Under the pieces are notes generated by a model that worked only from the letters and a program-made list of their open reading frames with translations, ran no database searches and had not been told where the DNA came from. The translations under genes were made by a program, and so were the position numbers. Below are positions 15,794-24,802 of a DNA stretch of 64,000 nucleotides, piece after piece (position 1 is the stretch's first letter; the number at the start of each line of letters is the position of its first letter). The stretch is taken from positions 124,001 through 188,000 of the forward strand of contig NZ_VZII01000008.1 in the NCBI RefSeq assembly GCF_009391885.1, in the 5' to 3' direction. The DNA comes from Pseudomonas sp. MN1F (GTDB taxonomy: Bacteria > Pseudomonadota > Gammaproteobacteria > Pseudomonadales > Pseudomonadaceae).

Positions 15794-16063
15794 ATGGCCA
15801 CCGAAGAATCCAAATTCACAGTCGGCAAAACCACCTTCTACCAAGGTGAAAACCAGACCCACCCGCTTTTCCGCATCGAACCCGGTATCCCTTGCCAAAG
15901 CGCCCGCGAACAAGCCTCAGAGCTGATGGGCTACGTCCGCGACCTGACCATCGACGGCCTGATGGAAGACAAACCCCAAGTGCTCTGGGCCTCGCACTAT
16001 CTCAGCGCCTTGGCCAAGGCGCTGCTCGATGATGCCGAACTGGGCATGATGAAAACGCCTTGA
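15794..16063 (+). CDS. DUF3077-type small protein
   Basis: 89 residues from ATG 15794, with GGGAGATCC upstream; the frame is open for another 78 bp but without a ribosome-binding site. It resembles DUF3077 proteins: KFTVGKTTFYQGE and HPLFRIEPGIPCQSAREQA followed by a helical C-terminus (VLWASHYLSALAKALLDDAE). The role is unknown. It probably forms a transcript with the gene at 15463 and converges on madM, with only 16 bp between stop codons. Confidence 0.75.
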   Translation: MATEESKFTVGKTTFYQGENQTHPLFRIEPGIPCQSAREQASELMGYVRDLTIDGLMEDKPQVLWASHYLSALAKALLDDAELGMMKTP

Positions 16064-16079
16064 GTCAGGGCAATGATCC

Positions 16080-16853
16080 TCATGCTGCAACCGCTCGCAT
16101 GATGAAAAACAGCAGCGAAGGCCCAAGCAGGCAGCCCAGGGCTGTGTAAAACGCCGCCGTCAGGCAACCATAAGGCACCAGTTTCGGGTCGGTGGCCGCC
16201 AGCCCGCCGGCGACACCACTGGAGGTTCCCATCAAACCGCCAAAAATCACGGCAGTGCGTGGGTTGTTCAGGCCGATCATCGGCGCCACGAACGGTGTGA
16301 CCACCATCACCAGGATCGCCTTGACCAGCCCGGCGGCAATCGACAGCGCCATCACTTCGGAGCTGGCCCCGATGGCAGCCCCGGTCACCGGGCCGACGAT
16401 GTAGGTCACGGCACCGGCGCCAATGGTGGTCAGGCTGACCGCATCGGTGTAACCGAATGCCATGGCCACGCCGACGCCCGCGACAAATGACACCCCAATG
16501 CCAAAGAACAACGAAACGACTCCCGATACTCCGGCACGCTTGAGTTCATCGATGTTTACCCCGAAGGCCGTGGCGACAATCGCGAAATCACGCAACATCG
16601 CGCCACCCAGCAGGCCGATACCGGACAGCAGCGGAATATCCACCAGCCCTTTCTGCCCGCCTGTGAGTGCCCCGCCGAAATAGCTGAGGACCAGGCCCAG
16701 GAAGATGGCGATGGCTGAACCGTGCAAACGGCCGTGGGTAAGCCTGGCGGACAGCCAGTAAGAGAGCCACATGGTCACGCCGATGACTGCAAAGCCACTC
16801 ACCAGCCCATAACCACCGATCACTTTCATCATGGATTCGTACATGGCGATCAC
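16080..16853 (-). CDS. madM: Malonate transporter subunit MadM
   Basis: 257 residues, very hydrophobic, with about eight membrane segments and glycine-rich motifs such as GLMGTSSGVAGGLAATDPK near the C-terminus. It is the larger partner of the two-component MadL/MadM malonate carrier (called mdcM in some pseudomonads), which imports malonate for the decarboxylase encoded upstream. Its start overlaps the madL stop by 4 bases. It is the last gene of the mdc/mad operon. No hairpin terminator is visible in the 16-bp gap to the convergent DUF3077 gene. Confidence 0.9.
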   Translation of the reverse strand: MIAMYESMMKVIGGYGLVSGFAVIGVTMWLSYWLSARLTHGRLHGSAIAIFLGLVLSYFGGALTGGQKGLVDIPLLSGIGLLGGAMLRDFAIVATAFGVNIDELKRAGVSGVVSLFFGIGVSFVAGVGVAMAFGYTDAVSLTTIGAGAVTYIVGPVTGAAIGASSEVMALSIAAGLVKAILVMVVTPFVAPMIGLNNPRTAVIFGGLMGTSSGVAGGLAATDPKLVPYGCLTAAFYTALGCLLGPSLLFFIMRAVAA

Positions 16854-17251
16854 CGCTGTGACGTTGTCAGGGGTTTATCTGCAGCCGGTTCAGGCTTTTT
16901 TTGGCCAAGGCGGTCCAGCAGCGGCACCATGGCGAAACTGGCCAACACCGCAACGGTACCGGCAAGAATGGCCATAGGCCCGCCGGACAGCGCGCCAAAC
17001 ACGTTCTGCTGTGCGGCCATGGCCACCACGATGGGGATATAGATAGCGCTCCAGAACTCCACGCCCTGTTCGGACTTGGCCGTGATCAGGCCGCGTTTGT
17101 TGAGGTAGCTGCCGATGAAGATCAGCAACAGCATGGCAATGCCCACGCCGCCAACGTTGGCAGGCACGCCCAGAAGCTTGCCCAGCAACTCACCGATAAA
17201 CAGGCCAATAAGGGTACACAAGGCCAGGAAGGCCACACCGTAGATAATCAT
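16850..17251 (-). CDS. madL: Malonate transporter subunit MadL
   Basis: 133 residues with four hydrophobic segments; MIIYGVAFLALCTLIGLFIG at the start and QQNVFGALSGGPMAILAG in the third segment are characteristic of MadL. It works with MadM as an inner-membrane malonate carrier. It lies 63 bp downstream of mdcH. A short basic tail (DRLGQKKPEPAADK) faces the cytoplasm by the positive-inside rule. Confidence 0.9.
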   Translation of the reverse strand: MIIYGVAFLALCTLIGLFIGELLGKLLGVPANVGGVGIAMLLLIFIGSYLNKRGLITAKSEQGVEFWSAIYIPIVVAMAAQQNVFGALSGGPMAILAGTVAVLASFAMVPLLDRLGQKKPEPAADKPLTTSQR

Positions 17252-17314
17252 TGTTGTTGTCCTCGCGTTGGGTCGAAGTTGCTTGTTGTTGTCCTTCGAA
17301 AAACACGGTGCTTG

Positions 17315-18232
17315 TCAGTGTTGATTCACCTCCTGGCGCAACAGCGCGTCTACGGTATCCCAGCGCGTCGCTTCGAGGGCAACCACCCTGCCCTGTTCGA
17401 ACACCGGGCGGGCCAGGCCGCTGAGCACGCTGCCCGGCGGTATTTCCACCTGCAGGCGCACGCCGCGTTCATAGGCGTTGCGCAACGTAGCACGCCAGTC
17501 GACCAGCCGCGCCATGTTGCCGGCCAGGTCATCGCGCAGGCGTTGCGGATCGAAGATCGGCCGCGCACGGCTGCCGCTCAGGTAGGTGATGCGCGGGCGA
17601 TGTAATTCGACGCTGGCAAAGGCAGTGGCCAGCTCGGCGGCCGGGCCGTCGAGCAATGCGCAATGGGACGGCACGCTCACGGCCAGGCGCCGGGCCACGC
17701 CCTGGCCACGCCCGCGAGCCCTGGCAGCGACCTCGGCCATGGCCCTGTCGCTGCCGGCGATGACGATCTGGTTGTCGCTGTTGAGGTTGGCCAGGTACAC
17801 CTCGCCGCCCACTTCGGCCAGCAAGCGTTCGACACTGCTCACGTCGAGGCCACTCAGGGCGGTCATGCCGTAACCCGTTGGGTAGGCCCGCTGCATCAAT
17901 TCGCCACGCAGGGCCACCAGGCGCACCGCATCGGCAAACGCCAGCGCCCCGGCTGTCACGGCGGCGGGGTAAGCGCCGATGGACAGCCCGGCTACATATT
18001 CCGGGGCCGGGCTGCGCTGCAACAGCCAGCGCGCCCAGGCCACCCCGGCCAGCAGCAGGCACAACTGCACGGCGCGGGTCGACTGCAACGCCTGCGCGCT
18101 GTCGAGGGCCACGACCTGTTCACCCAGCGCATCACTGGCCTCCTCCAGAAGCAGCGTGGCGCCCTCGGGCAGGCGCTGCAACAGGCCTGCCTGTTGCGCG
18201 CCCTGGCCAGGGAAGGCGAACAGGCTGCTCAC
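17315..18232 (-). CDS. mdcH: Malonyl-CoA:ACP transacylase of malonate decarboxylase (epsilon subunit)
   Basis: 305 residues if started at GTG 18232, which shares a GTGA overlap with the mdcG stop and leads into SSLFAFPGQGAQQAG, the expected FabD-like N-terminus. The active-site serine lies in GLSIGAYPAA (the family's GHSxG variant) and the catalytic His in VSVPSHCALLDG. It loads malonyl onto the unusual ACP (MdcC) to start the catalytic cycle. An earlier ATG at 18256 would overlap mdcG further and is less likely. Confidence 0.9.
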   Translation of the reverse strand: MSSLFAFPGQGAQQAGLLQRLPEGATLLLEEASDALGEQVVALDSAQALQSTRAVQLCLLLAGVAWARWLLQRSPAPEYVAGLSIGAYPAAVTAGALAFADAVRLVALRGELMQRAYPTGYGMTALSGLDVSSVERLLAEVGGEVYLANLNSDNQIVIAGSDRAMAEVAARARGRGQGVARRLAVSVPSHCALLDGPAAELATAFASVELHRPRITYLSGSRARPIFDPQRLRDDLAGNMARLVDWRATLRNAYERGVRLQVEIPPGSVLSGLARPVFEQGRVVALEATRWDTVDALLRQEVNQH

Positions 18233-18843
18233 GCTGCACACTCCAGCGCATTCCACGGGTCAGCGACAAGGCGCGCGCCCTGGGCCGATTTGAGCAGTAC
18301 CCGGCGCGCCACACCAGCCCACTCGCGCAGGGCCACGGCACCTGCTGGCGTCTCCAACTGCACATCGATGCGGCACGGCCCGCAATCAAGAATATCCAGC
18401 AGCTCGCGTGCCTTCGCCCGGGTCATGAACTGCGGCGTGCGCACCAGCAGATCGAGGTCACTGGCGCCATGCACGACGTTGCACCCAGTGGCCAGCTGAT
18501 AACCGACGCCTCCGGTCGGCCCCCAAGCCAGCCCACTGGCATCGAGCACGGGCGCCACCGAGGCCAGCGCCCGCAGGGCTGGCCAGGGGCTTTGCCCCGC
18601 CCCGCGCAGTGCCTCGGGGCTTAGTTGCCGCTGGATATCGCGCACACGCATCAGCACACCCAGGCGCTGCTCACGCCCCTGCCCGCGCACGCCCACTGCC
18701 ACCCAGCCGCTGGCGCAGGCGGCACGCCGCACCACCACCGGCTGCCCGGCGGCCAATGCCTGCACGGCCCAGGCAGGCGCATCGGCAGGCAGGTCGGCCA
18801 GGGGCATGCCCCAGAGCAGGTCATGTGGCTGTGGCAGGTTCAT
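18229..18843 (-). CDS. mdcG: Malonate decarboxylase holo-ACP synthase (phosphoribosyl-dephospho-CoA transferase)
   Basis: 204 residues from ATG 18843 (MNLPQPHDLLWGMPLADLP). It matches MdcG by the N-terminal 'PHDLLW', the central TGCNVVHGASDLDLLVR and CRIDVQLETPAGAVAL. MdcG transfers the 2'-(5''-triphosphoribosyl)-3'-dephospho-CoA prosthetic group made by MdcB onto the serine of MdcC. The start lies one base beyond the mdcE stop. An upstream ATG at 18909 is inside mdcE and is rejected. Confidence 0.9.
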   Translation of the reverse strand: MNLPQPHDLLWGMPLADLPADAPAWAVQALAAGQPVVVRRAACASGWVAVGVRGQGREQRLGVLMRVRDIQRQLSPEALRGAGQSPWPALRALASVAPVLDASGLAWGPTGGVGYQLATGCNVVHGASDLDLLVRTPQFMTRAKARELLDILDCGPCRIDVQLETPAGAVALREWAGVARRVLLKSAQGARLVADPWNALECAA

Positions 18844-18844
18844 C

Positions 18845-19636
18845 TCAGGCCTCCTGCCACTGGCTACGCAGGCGTGCGCGCACGTCGCGGGAGGCACTGC
18901 GGTTTTCACCCCCCAGGCGTGATTTCAGGTCGGTCGAATGGCCGATATCGCGCACCGCCTCGGCCAGACAGGCACGTACCTGGGCAATGTCGGCGGCACT
19001 CGGCGCCTCGGCGCTCTCAACCTGCAGGCGCCGCCACAGCAGGCCCAGCGAGGCATAACTGGCGAGGTCGTAGGCCATCGGTGGCACCTCGGCGGCCAGC
19101 GCCTCCAGTTGCTCGACACTGCGCAGGGTAATGCGCGCTGCTGCCGCCTTGCCCATGGCATGCACCATCACCCCGCTGTCATCCAGAGCAATCAGCCGTT
19201 GCGCCTGGTAGCCGTGAGCGAGGAAGGCACCGGACATGGCCTTGCCGACCAACAGGCCAATCACCGGGTGCCCTGCCAGGCGCGCCTGGGCGTAGGCCTG
19301 CACGGCAGCGGCCAATGCCTGGTGGATACCCAGGGCTTCCTCGCGGCGGCCATAGGCCTGGCTCGGCACATCGATGATCGCGACGATGGCGCGTTTTTCG
19401 CCGTCGCGGTCCAGCTCGAGCGCATCGCTCACGGCCTTGGCCAGGCCCCAGCCCTCCAGCAGGCCGACTTCGCCCTCACGTGCCCGTGGGAACGGGTTGT
19501 GCGCGTCTGGCACCACGGCAATGAAGCGCGCCAGGCGGTTGTCCAGTTCGCCATCGACCACCTGCAACGAGGCCGGGTAGCCTGCCAGCGGTTCACCGCC
19601 GGCCAGGCCCGGCAGCCAGTTCAGGGCACGGTTCAT
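18845..19636 (-). CDS. mdcE: Malonate decarboxylase gamma subunit
   Basis: 263 residues. A carboxyltransferase/crotonase-like domain is seen from DVPSQAYGRREEALGIHQAL, LLVGKAMSGAFLAHGYQA and DDSGVMVHAMGKAAAARIT. MdcE pairs with MdcD to decarboxylate malonyl-S-ACP to acetyl-S-ACP. The start overlaps the mdcD stop by 4 bases (ATGA-type coupling), keeping D and E production matched. Confidence 0.93.
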   Translation of the reverse strand: MNRALNWLPGLAGGEPLAGYPASLQVVDGELDNRLARFIAVVPDAHNPFPRAREGEVGLLEGWGLAKAVSDALELDRDGEKRAIVAIIDVPSQAYGRREEALGIHQALAAAVQAYAQARLAGHPVIGLLVGKAMSGAFLAHGYQAQRLIALDDSGVMVHAMGKAAAARITLRSVEQLEALAAEVPPMAYDLASYASLGLLWRRLQVESAEAPSAADIAQVRACLAEAVRDIGHSTDLKSRLGGENRSASRDVRARLRSQWQEA

Positions 19637-20481
19637 GGGGCATCTCCTTGGTAGAGGGCACGCACGGCGGCGGCGTCCAGTTGCGGGCAGTCGGCGCCCA
19701 GGCTGGCCAGGCGCTCCAGGTACCAGGCATGGCGGCCGGCGCGGTTGGCGGATGGCGTGTCCAGCAGTTGCAGCAGCTGCTGGCGGATGCTGTCGACGTC
19801 ATCCGCCACATAGGCATCCACCAGGCCGCTGGCGTGGCGTTGTTCGCCACCGGTCAGGCTCCAGATGAAGGGGCGGTCCTTGGCGTCGTACTCGGCGATA
19901 CCGGCCTCCTGCTCGATCACTTGGGGGCCATTGAGGCCCAGGCGTGCTTCGCGGGTGACCAGCAGGTGGCTGCACAGCCCGGCTGCGATGGACATGCCAC
20001 CGAAGCAACCGACCGAGCCTGCGATCAGGCCGATCACGGGTTGATAGGCGCGCAGTTCGACGATCGCCGCCTGGATCTCGGCAATCGCCGCCAGGCCGAG
20101 GTTGGCCTCCTGCAGGCGCACGCCGCCGGTCTCCAGCAGCAGCACGGCGCAGGTGGGGATGCCGTTGCGGTTGTCCTCGATGGCCAGCTCCAGGGCGCCA
20201 GCAATCTTGGCGCCGCCCACCTCGCCCATGCTGCCACCCTGGAAGGCACCTTCGATGGCGGCGAGCACGGTATGGCGGCCATTGAGCAGGCCTTTGGCGA
20301 TGACCACGCCGTCGTCGGCCTGGGGCACGATGCCCTGGCGCGGCAGCCACGGCGACATCAGGCGGTCGAACGGGCCGAGCAGTTCGCGCAAGCTACCAGG
20401 GTCGAGCAAGGCTCGGGCACGCTGGCGGGCGCCCAGCTCGACGAAGCTGCGGCTTTGCAGCAGGCGGGCGATGTCAGTCAT
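19633..20481 (-). CDS. mdcD: Malonate decarboxylase beta subunit
   Basis: 282 residues. It carries the acetyl-CoA carboxylase-beta-like fold: GAFQGGSMGEVGGAKIAGAL, LLLETGGVRLQEAN and GSVGCFGGMSIAAGLCS (oxyanion-hole glycine region), then GPQVIEQEAGIAEYD. It forms the decarboxylating core with MdcE. Its start overlaps the end of mdcC by 8 bases. Confidence 0.93.
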   Translation of the reverse strand: MTDIARLLQSRSFVELGARQRARALLDPGSLRELLGPFDRLMSPWLPRQGIVPQADDGVVIAKGLLNGRHTVLAAIEGAFQGGSMGEVGGAKIAGALELAIEDNRNGIPTCAVLLLETGGVRLQEANLGLAAIAEIQAAIVELRAYQPVIGLIAGSVGCFGGMSIAAGLCSHLLVTREARLGLNGPQVIEQEAGIAEYDAKDRPFIWSLTGGEQRHASGLVDAYVADDVDSIRQQLLQLLDTPSANRAGRHAWYLERLASLGADCPQLDAAAVRALYQGDAP

Positions 20482-20773
20482 GGGCTATCTCCTCGAAACC
20501 TTGTTCCAGGCGCAGGCGCACCACGCCTGGGGTGGCGCCGAAGTCGTGGATGTCGATCTTCACCGCGGGCAGGGTTCGGCCGTCGAACAGGCGCTGGAAC
20601 AACTGGCTCCAGCGGGCGCTGCTGCCGTTGACCGAAGTGACCACCTGGATCTCCAGGCGGCCAGCGCTGCCGGGCTCGATCAGCACTTCCAGGTCGCCGG
20701 AGCTGACGCAGCCGACCAAGGTGCGGCCACGGCCAGGCTCGGCGGCGGGGAATTGAAAGGTCAGGGTTTCCAT
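20474..20773 (-). CDS. mdcC: Malonate decarboxylase acyl-carrier protein (delta subunit)
   Basis: 99 residues. The motif VGCVSSGDLEVLIEP carries the serine (around position 25) that receives the dephospho-CoA-derived prosthetic group in this family. The protein lacks the usual DSL motif of fatty-acid ACPs, as expected for MdcC. ATG 20773 lies one base after the mdcB stop, and the 3' end overlaps mdcD. Confidence 0.92.
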   Translation of the reverse strand: METLTFQFPAAEPGRGRTLVGCVSSGDLEVLIEPGSAGRLEIQVVTSVNGSSARWSQLFQRLFDGRTLPAVKIDIHDFGATPGVVRLRLEQGFEEIAHD

Positions 20774-20774
20774 T

Positions 20775-21659
20775 TCACAGGCTCCCGGCGTGGTCGAGGA
20801 ACAGGCAGGCGGCCAGCAGATCGGCGGCGCCGCCCGGTGAGGCGTTCAGTTGCAGCAGTTGCGCGTCCAGCAGGCGCAGCTGGCGGCGGCCATCGAGGCT
20901 GGCGCAGCCGCCGGCTTCGAGCACAGCGCGGGCACCTGCCTGCAGGGCTTGCAGGCCTTGCGGGCCGGCCCGCCAGAGCACGCAGGTGTCACTGAGTGCG
21001 GCCATGATCGCCAGCAGGGCATCCAGCCGGGCCTGGCTTTCGCTGGCACCGTTGGCGCGGCTGCGGCGCAGTTGTGGCAGGCCGTGTTCGAGCACGGCGG
21101 GGAACCCTTGCTGGGCCTGTTCGCGGGCACCGCTGGCGCCGTAACGGTGGCGGACCTGGGTACCGTGGCTGTCCCGAACAGGGGCTGCCGGGTCGTCGAT
21201 CAGGGCGATGCGGCCGGCGCGGGCAGCAACGGCCTGGGGGGCGGCCTTGGCATCGAGCGCTTGCGCAGCCACCAGCAGGCCAAGGGCCCAGATCGCGCCG
21301 CGATGGGTGTTGATGCCGCCGGTGGTGGCGAGCATGGCCTGTTCACCTTCGCGGCCGATGCGGCCCAGCTCGGCGCGCAGCGGCAGGCCGATGTCGCCAT
21401 GGGCCTGCGCGGCTTCGGCCATCTGCCGCAGGCAAGGCCACAGGGCCAGCGCCGAGGCATGCATCAGGGCCAGGGTCATGTCGGTGTGGGCGCCGCTGCT
21501 ACGGCGGTCGACCAGGCCGGGCTTGGGGGACAGGTCGGCTTCGTCGATGAGGGCATCAACCGCCAGGTCGGCCAGTTGCTCAGCCAATGAAATCTCGGTT
21601 TGCCGGGCCGGCCTCATCGCGGCTGAAGCCGCTCCTACAGGGATCGCGTATGCAGTCAT
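20775..21659 (-). CDS. mdcB: Triphosphoribosyl-dephospho-CoA synthase MdcB, with a REP-derived N-terminal insert
   Basis: 294 residues from ATG 21659, which overlaps the mdcA stop as TGATG. Family motifs begin at [20 protein letters not shown] and continue through [34 protein letters not shown] and DTCVLWRAG. MdcB condenses ATP and dephospho-CoA into the precursor of the ACP prosthetic group. Before the conserved part the protein reads [13 protein letters not shown], the translation of a Pseudomonas REP-like repeat inserted in frame at 21605-21640. This is extra relative to the MdcB N-termini I remember. The conserved core looks intact. Confidence 0.9.
   Translation of the reverse strand: MTAYAIPVGAASAAMRPARQTEISLAEQLADLAVDALIDEADLSPKPGLVDRRSSGAHTDMTLALMHASALALWPCLRQMAEAAQAHGDIGLPLRAELGRIGREGEQAMLATTGGINTHRGAIWALGLLVAAQALDAKAAPQAVAARAGRIALIDDPAAPVRDSHGTQVRHRYGASGAREQAQQGFPAVLEHGLPQLRRSRANGASESQARLDALLAIMAALSDTCVLWRAGPQGLQALQAGARAVLEAGGCASLDGRRQLRLLDAQLLQLNASPGGAADLLAACLFLDHAGSL
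21605..21640 (-). repeat. REP-like repeat inside the 5' coding end of mdcB
   Basis: On the minus strand CTGTAGGAGCGGCTTCAGCC followed by GCGATGAGGCCGG. This is the familiar Pseudomonas extragenic repeat ('CTGTAGGAGCGGCTTTAGCCGCGA...'), with the small stem GCGGCTTCAGCCGC. It lies inside the reading frame rather than between genes. Confidence 0.8.
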
Positions 21660-23320
21660 CACCAGCTCCTGAACCGTGCAGGCGGGTTGTAGAGGCCGCC
21701 AGACCACTCGACCAGTTCGGCGATGCTGCGCGCGGCGAGCAACTCGCGGCTGGCGTCGGTGCGGCGGATGCCGAGGTCCTCGGGCAGGGCGATCAGGCCT
21801 TGCTGGCGCAGGCGCAAGGTGTCTTTGGGGTCGTGGCGCAGGCCGATGGCGGTGACGCCGGCCACGGCGGCGATCATCTGCTGGCGCTGTTCCAGGCTGC
21901 GCGCCTTGTACAGGTAGGCGATGCCTTCCTCGGTGAGCAGGTGGGTAACGTCGTCGCCGTAGATCATCACCGGCGCCAGGGGCATGCCGGCTTTCTTCGC
22001 CACGTCCACGGCGTCGAGGGTTTCGACGAAGGTGGGTTTGCCGCCTTCCTGATAGGTCTCGACCATCTGCACCACCAGCTTGCGGCCACGTTCAAGCATC
22101 GTCTCGGGCACGGTCATGTCGAGCCAGGCCGGGGTTGCATGGCGCCGGCCGCGAGGGTCGTGGCCCATGTTCGGCGCCCCGCCAAAGCCCGCCAGGCGTC
22201 CGCGGGTGACGGTCGAGGAATGGCCGTCGCCATCGACCTGCAAGGTGGCGCCGATGAACAGGTCGACCGCGTACTGCCCGGCCAGCTGGCACATCATGCG
22301 GTTGGACCGCAGCGAGCCATCGCGGCCGGTGAAGAACACGTCCGGGCGCTGGGCGATGTAGTCCTCCATGCCCAGTTCGGTACCAAAGCAGTGCACGCTC
22401 TCGACCCAGCCGGTTTCGATGGCCGGAATCAGCGTCGGGTGCGGGTTGAGCGTCCAGTTGCGGCAGATCTTGCCTTTCAGGCCCAGCGCTTCGCCGTAGG
22501 TCGGCAGGATCAGCTCGATGGCGGCAGTGTTGAAACCGATGCCGTGGTTCAGCGATTGCACCTGGTGTTTCTCGTAGATGCCGCGGATCGCCATCATCGC
22601 CATCAGCACATGCACCGGCTTGATGTGGCGCGGGTCGCGGGTGAACAGCGGTTCGATGTAGAACGGCTGGTCGGCAACCACCACGAAGTCGACCCAGGAC
22701 GCCGGAATGTCCACGCGCGGCAGGTCGTCCACGCGGTCCACCAGCTGATTGACCTGGGCGATCACCAGGCCGTCGCTGAAGGCGGCAGGCTCGACCAGTG
22801 CCGGGGTGTCTTCGGTGCTCGGGCCGGTGTACAGGTTGCCATCGCGGTCGGCCATGAAGCCGGCGACCAGGGTGACATTGGGGATCAGGTCGACCAGCAG
22901 CCGCGAATACAGTTCGATATAGGTGTGAATCGCACCGACTTCGAGCAGGCCGTCTTCCAGCAGCTGGCCGATGCGCAGGCTCTGCGGGCCGGCAAAGGAG
23001 AAGTCGAGCTTGCGCGCAATGCCGCGCTCGAACAGGTCCAGGTGCTCGGCGCGGCTGACGCTGGGCATGATCATGTGCAGGTCGTGCAGGCGCTCGGGGT
23101 CGGCCTTGGCCAGCGAACGCGAGAGGAAGTCGGCCTGCTTCTGGTTGTTGCCTTCGAGCACCACGCGGTCGCCGGGGGCAATCAGCAGTTCCAGGGCTTC
23201 GACGATCCGCTCGGTGGGCAGCACCACACCGTCGGCCAGGTGACGGACGCGGTCGAGGCGGCGCTGCTTCTCGGCGCGCCGCCTGGACCATTGCGGCGGT
23301 GGATTCTTCGTTATGGTCAT
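21659..23320 (-). CDS. mdcA: Malonate decarboxylase alpha subunit (acetyl-S-ACP:malonate ACP transferase)
   Basis: 553 residues, first gene of the operon. It belongs to the CoA-transferase-like family: [20 protein letters not shown] near residue 50, [40 protein letters not shown] and [19 protein letters not shown]. MdcA swaps the acetyl group on the ACP thiol for malonate, releasing acetate. The start (ATG 23320) has GGAG seven bases upstream. Transcription is probably controlled by MdcR through the intergenic region to its right. Confidence 0.94.
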   Translation of the reverse strand: MTITKNPPPQWSRRRAEKQRRLDRVRHLADGVVLPTERIVEALELLIAPGDRVVLEGNNQKQADFLSRSLAKADPERLHDLHMIMPSVSRAEHLDLFERGIARKLDFSFAGPQSLRIGQLLEDGLLEVGAIHTYIELYSRLLVDLIPNVTLVAGFMADRDGNLYTGPSTEDTPALVEPAAFSDGLVIAQVNQLVDRVDDLPRVDIPASWVDFVVVADQPFYIEPLFTRDPRHIKPVHVLMAMMAIRGIYEKHQVQSLNHGIGFNTAAIELILPTYGEALGLKGKICRNWTLNPHPTLIPAIETGWVESVHCFGTELGMEDYIAQRPDVFFTGRDGSLRSNRMMCQLAGQYAVDLFIGATLQVDGDGHSSTVTRGRLAGFGGAPNMGHDPRGRRHATPAWLDMTVPETMLERGRKLVVQMVETYQEGGKPTFVETLDAVDVAKKAGMPLAPVMIYGDDVTHLLTEEGIAYLYKARSLEQRQQMIAAVAGVTAIGLRHDPKDTLRLRQQGLIALPEDLGIRRTDASRELLAARSIAELVEWSGGLYNPPARFRSW

Positions 23321-23403
23321 TGGGTGACTCCACGGGTTCGCTGTCGTGGGGGCACATTAGGGCGGGGTTGGTCGGGGGATCAATCAAGCTGGGGGGATGA
23401 TCG

Positions 23404-23418
23404 TTACGGTTTTAGTAA
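23404..23418. promoter_or_regulatory. Candidate LysR (MdcR) box upstream of mdcA
   Basis: TTAC-N7-GTAA dyad (TTACGGTTTTAGTAA), fitting the T-N11-A rule for LysR sites and centred about 90 bp upstream of mdcA in the 395-bp divergent intergenic region (23321-23715). It is AT-rich against a GC-rich background. The assignment to MdcR is inference from operon context. Confidence 0.45.
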
Positions 23419-23471
23419 TGGTTTGGTGTTCGAGGCGCCTGGCGATAGTTTTTCAGGGGTTTCGAGATCGA

Positions 23472-23513
23472 GCGCCGCCCGCGCGGCGCATCGCGGGTAA
23501 ATCCGCTCCCACG
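23472..23513. repeat. Pseudomonas-type intergenic hairpin repeat
   Basis: GCGCCGC-CCGC-GCGGCGC stem followed by ATCGCGGGTAAATCCGCTCC, the recurrent extragenic repeat of Pseudomonas ('...TCGCGGGCAAGCCCGCTCC...'). It lies in the mdcA / hydrolase divergent region. The rest of 23514-23715 is AT-richer and holds no gene. Confidence 0.7.
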
Positions 23514-23715
23514 TTTGTTGCTTGACAGGCCATGGTTGCCAGCCTTGGGCGGACGACGTAATTTCGATAGGCGCTGAATGGCTCAAGGCAAAAACGCACG
23601 ATGCCCCTGCAGATTTGTCGATTGTACAAGGCAAATTCGCATGCCAGGATCCAGCGATCCTCCAGCGCACTCCAGACTTCACTTGGAAAATCAATAACAA
23701 AGCAGGGAGAACGCG

Positions 23716-24786
23716 ATGACCGCGCACGCTCATACCTCGGCAACGGCTCATGTACTGGCCGAGGTCCGTAACCAGATTGGCCACCTTACCCTCAACCGCC
23801 CTGCCGGCCTCAATGCCCTGACCCTGGACATGGTACGCAGCCTGCGCCAGCACTTCGACCAATGGGCCGAAGACCCACAGGTGCAGGCCGTGGTGCTGCG
23901 CGGCGAAGGCCCCAAGGGCTTCTGCGCCGGTGGCGATATCCGCTCGCTGCACGACAGCTATAAAGCAGGCGAAACCCTTCACGAAGACTTCTTCGTCGAG
24001 GAATACGCCCTGGACCTGGCCATCCACCGCTACCGCAAGCCGGTGCTGGTGCTGATGGACGGCTTCACCCTCGGTGGCGGCATGGGCCTGGCCCAGGGCT
24101 GCGACCTGCGGATCGTCACCGAACGCAGCCGCCTGGGCATGCCCGAAGTCGGCATCGGCTACTTCCCGGATGTCGGCGGCAGCTACTTCCTCTCGCGTAT
24201 CCCGGGCGAACTGGGCACCTACCTGGGCGTCAGCGGTACCCAGATCCAGGCCGCCGATGCCCTGTACTGCGGGCTGGCCGACTGGTACCTGGCCCGCGAC
24301 AAACTCGCCGCCCTGGATGAAGGCCTGAACACCCTGCGCTTCGGCGACCATCCGCTCAAGGACCTGCAGAACCTGCTGGCCAAGCTCGGCAGCCAGGTCC
24401 TGCACGATGCGCCGCTGGAAAAGCTGCGCCCGGTCATCGACCACTTCTTCGCCCAGCCCGACCTGGCGGCGATCATCGAGCAGCTGCGTGCGGTGCGCAT
24501 CGGCGACAGCCACGCATGGGCGGTGGCCACTGCCGACCAGCTGGAAAGCCGCTCGCCGCTGGCCATGGCGGTTACCCTGGAGATGCTGCGCCGCGGTCGC
24601 CACCTGGCACTGGAAGACTGCTTCGCCATGGAGCTGCACATCGACCGCCAGTGGTTCCAGTACGGCGACATCATCGAGGGCGTGCGCGCCCTGATCATCG
24701 ACAAGGACAAGCAGCCGCGCTGGAACCCGCCGACCCTGGCCGGGTTGTCGCGCCAGCGGGTCGACCAATTCTTCGAAGGCCTGTGA
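23716..24786 (+). CDS. 3-hydroxyisobutyryl-CoA hydrolase (enoyl-CoA hydratase family)
   Basis: 356 residues, a crotonase-fold protein of the longer HIBCH type. Motifs: the oxyanion-hole residues in [19 protein letters not shown], then [40 protein letters not shown] with the catalytic Glu and Asp, and the extended C-terminal domain ending FEGL. It hydrolyses 3-hydroxyisobutyryl-CoA in valine catabolism. The acyl-CoA dehydrogenase gene follows 16 bp later and would provide the earlier isobutyryl-CoA step. The gene is preceded by AGGGAG near the ATG. Confidence 0.85.
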   Translation: MTAHAHTSATAHVLAEVRNQIGHLTLNRPAGLNALTLDMVRSLRQHFDQWAEDPQVQAVVLRGEGPKGFCAGGDIRSLHDSYKAGETLHEDFFVEEYALDLAIHRYRKPVLVLMDGFTLGGGMGLAQGCDLRIVTERSRLGMPEVGIGYFPDVGGSYFLSRIPGELGTYLGVSGTQIQAADALYCGLADWYLARDKLAALDEGLNTLRFGDHPLKDLQNLLAKLGSQVLHDAPLEKLRPVIDHFFAQPDLAAIIEQLRAVRIGDSHAWAVATADQLESRSPLAMAVTLEMLRRGRHLALEDCFAMELHIDRQWFQYGDIIEGVRALIIDKDKQPRWNPPTLAGLSRQRVDQFFEGL

Positions 24787-24802
24787 GCCCGGGAGTACAC
24801 AG

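Noticed and set aside
21587..23500. 637-codon plus-strand open frame
   Set aside because: Antisense to mdcA, with composition full of H, G, Q and V typical of a mirror frame of GC-rich coding DNA.
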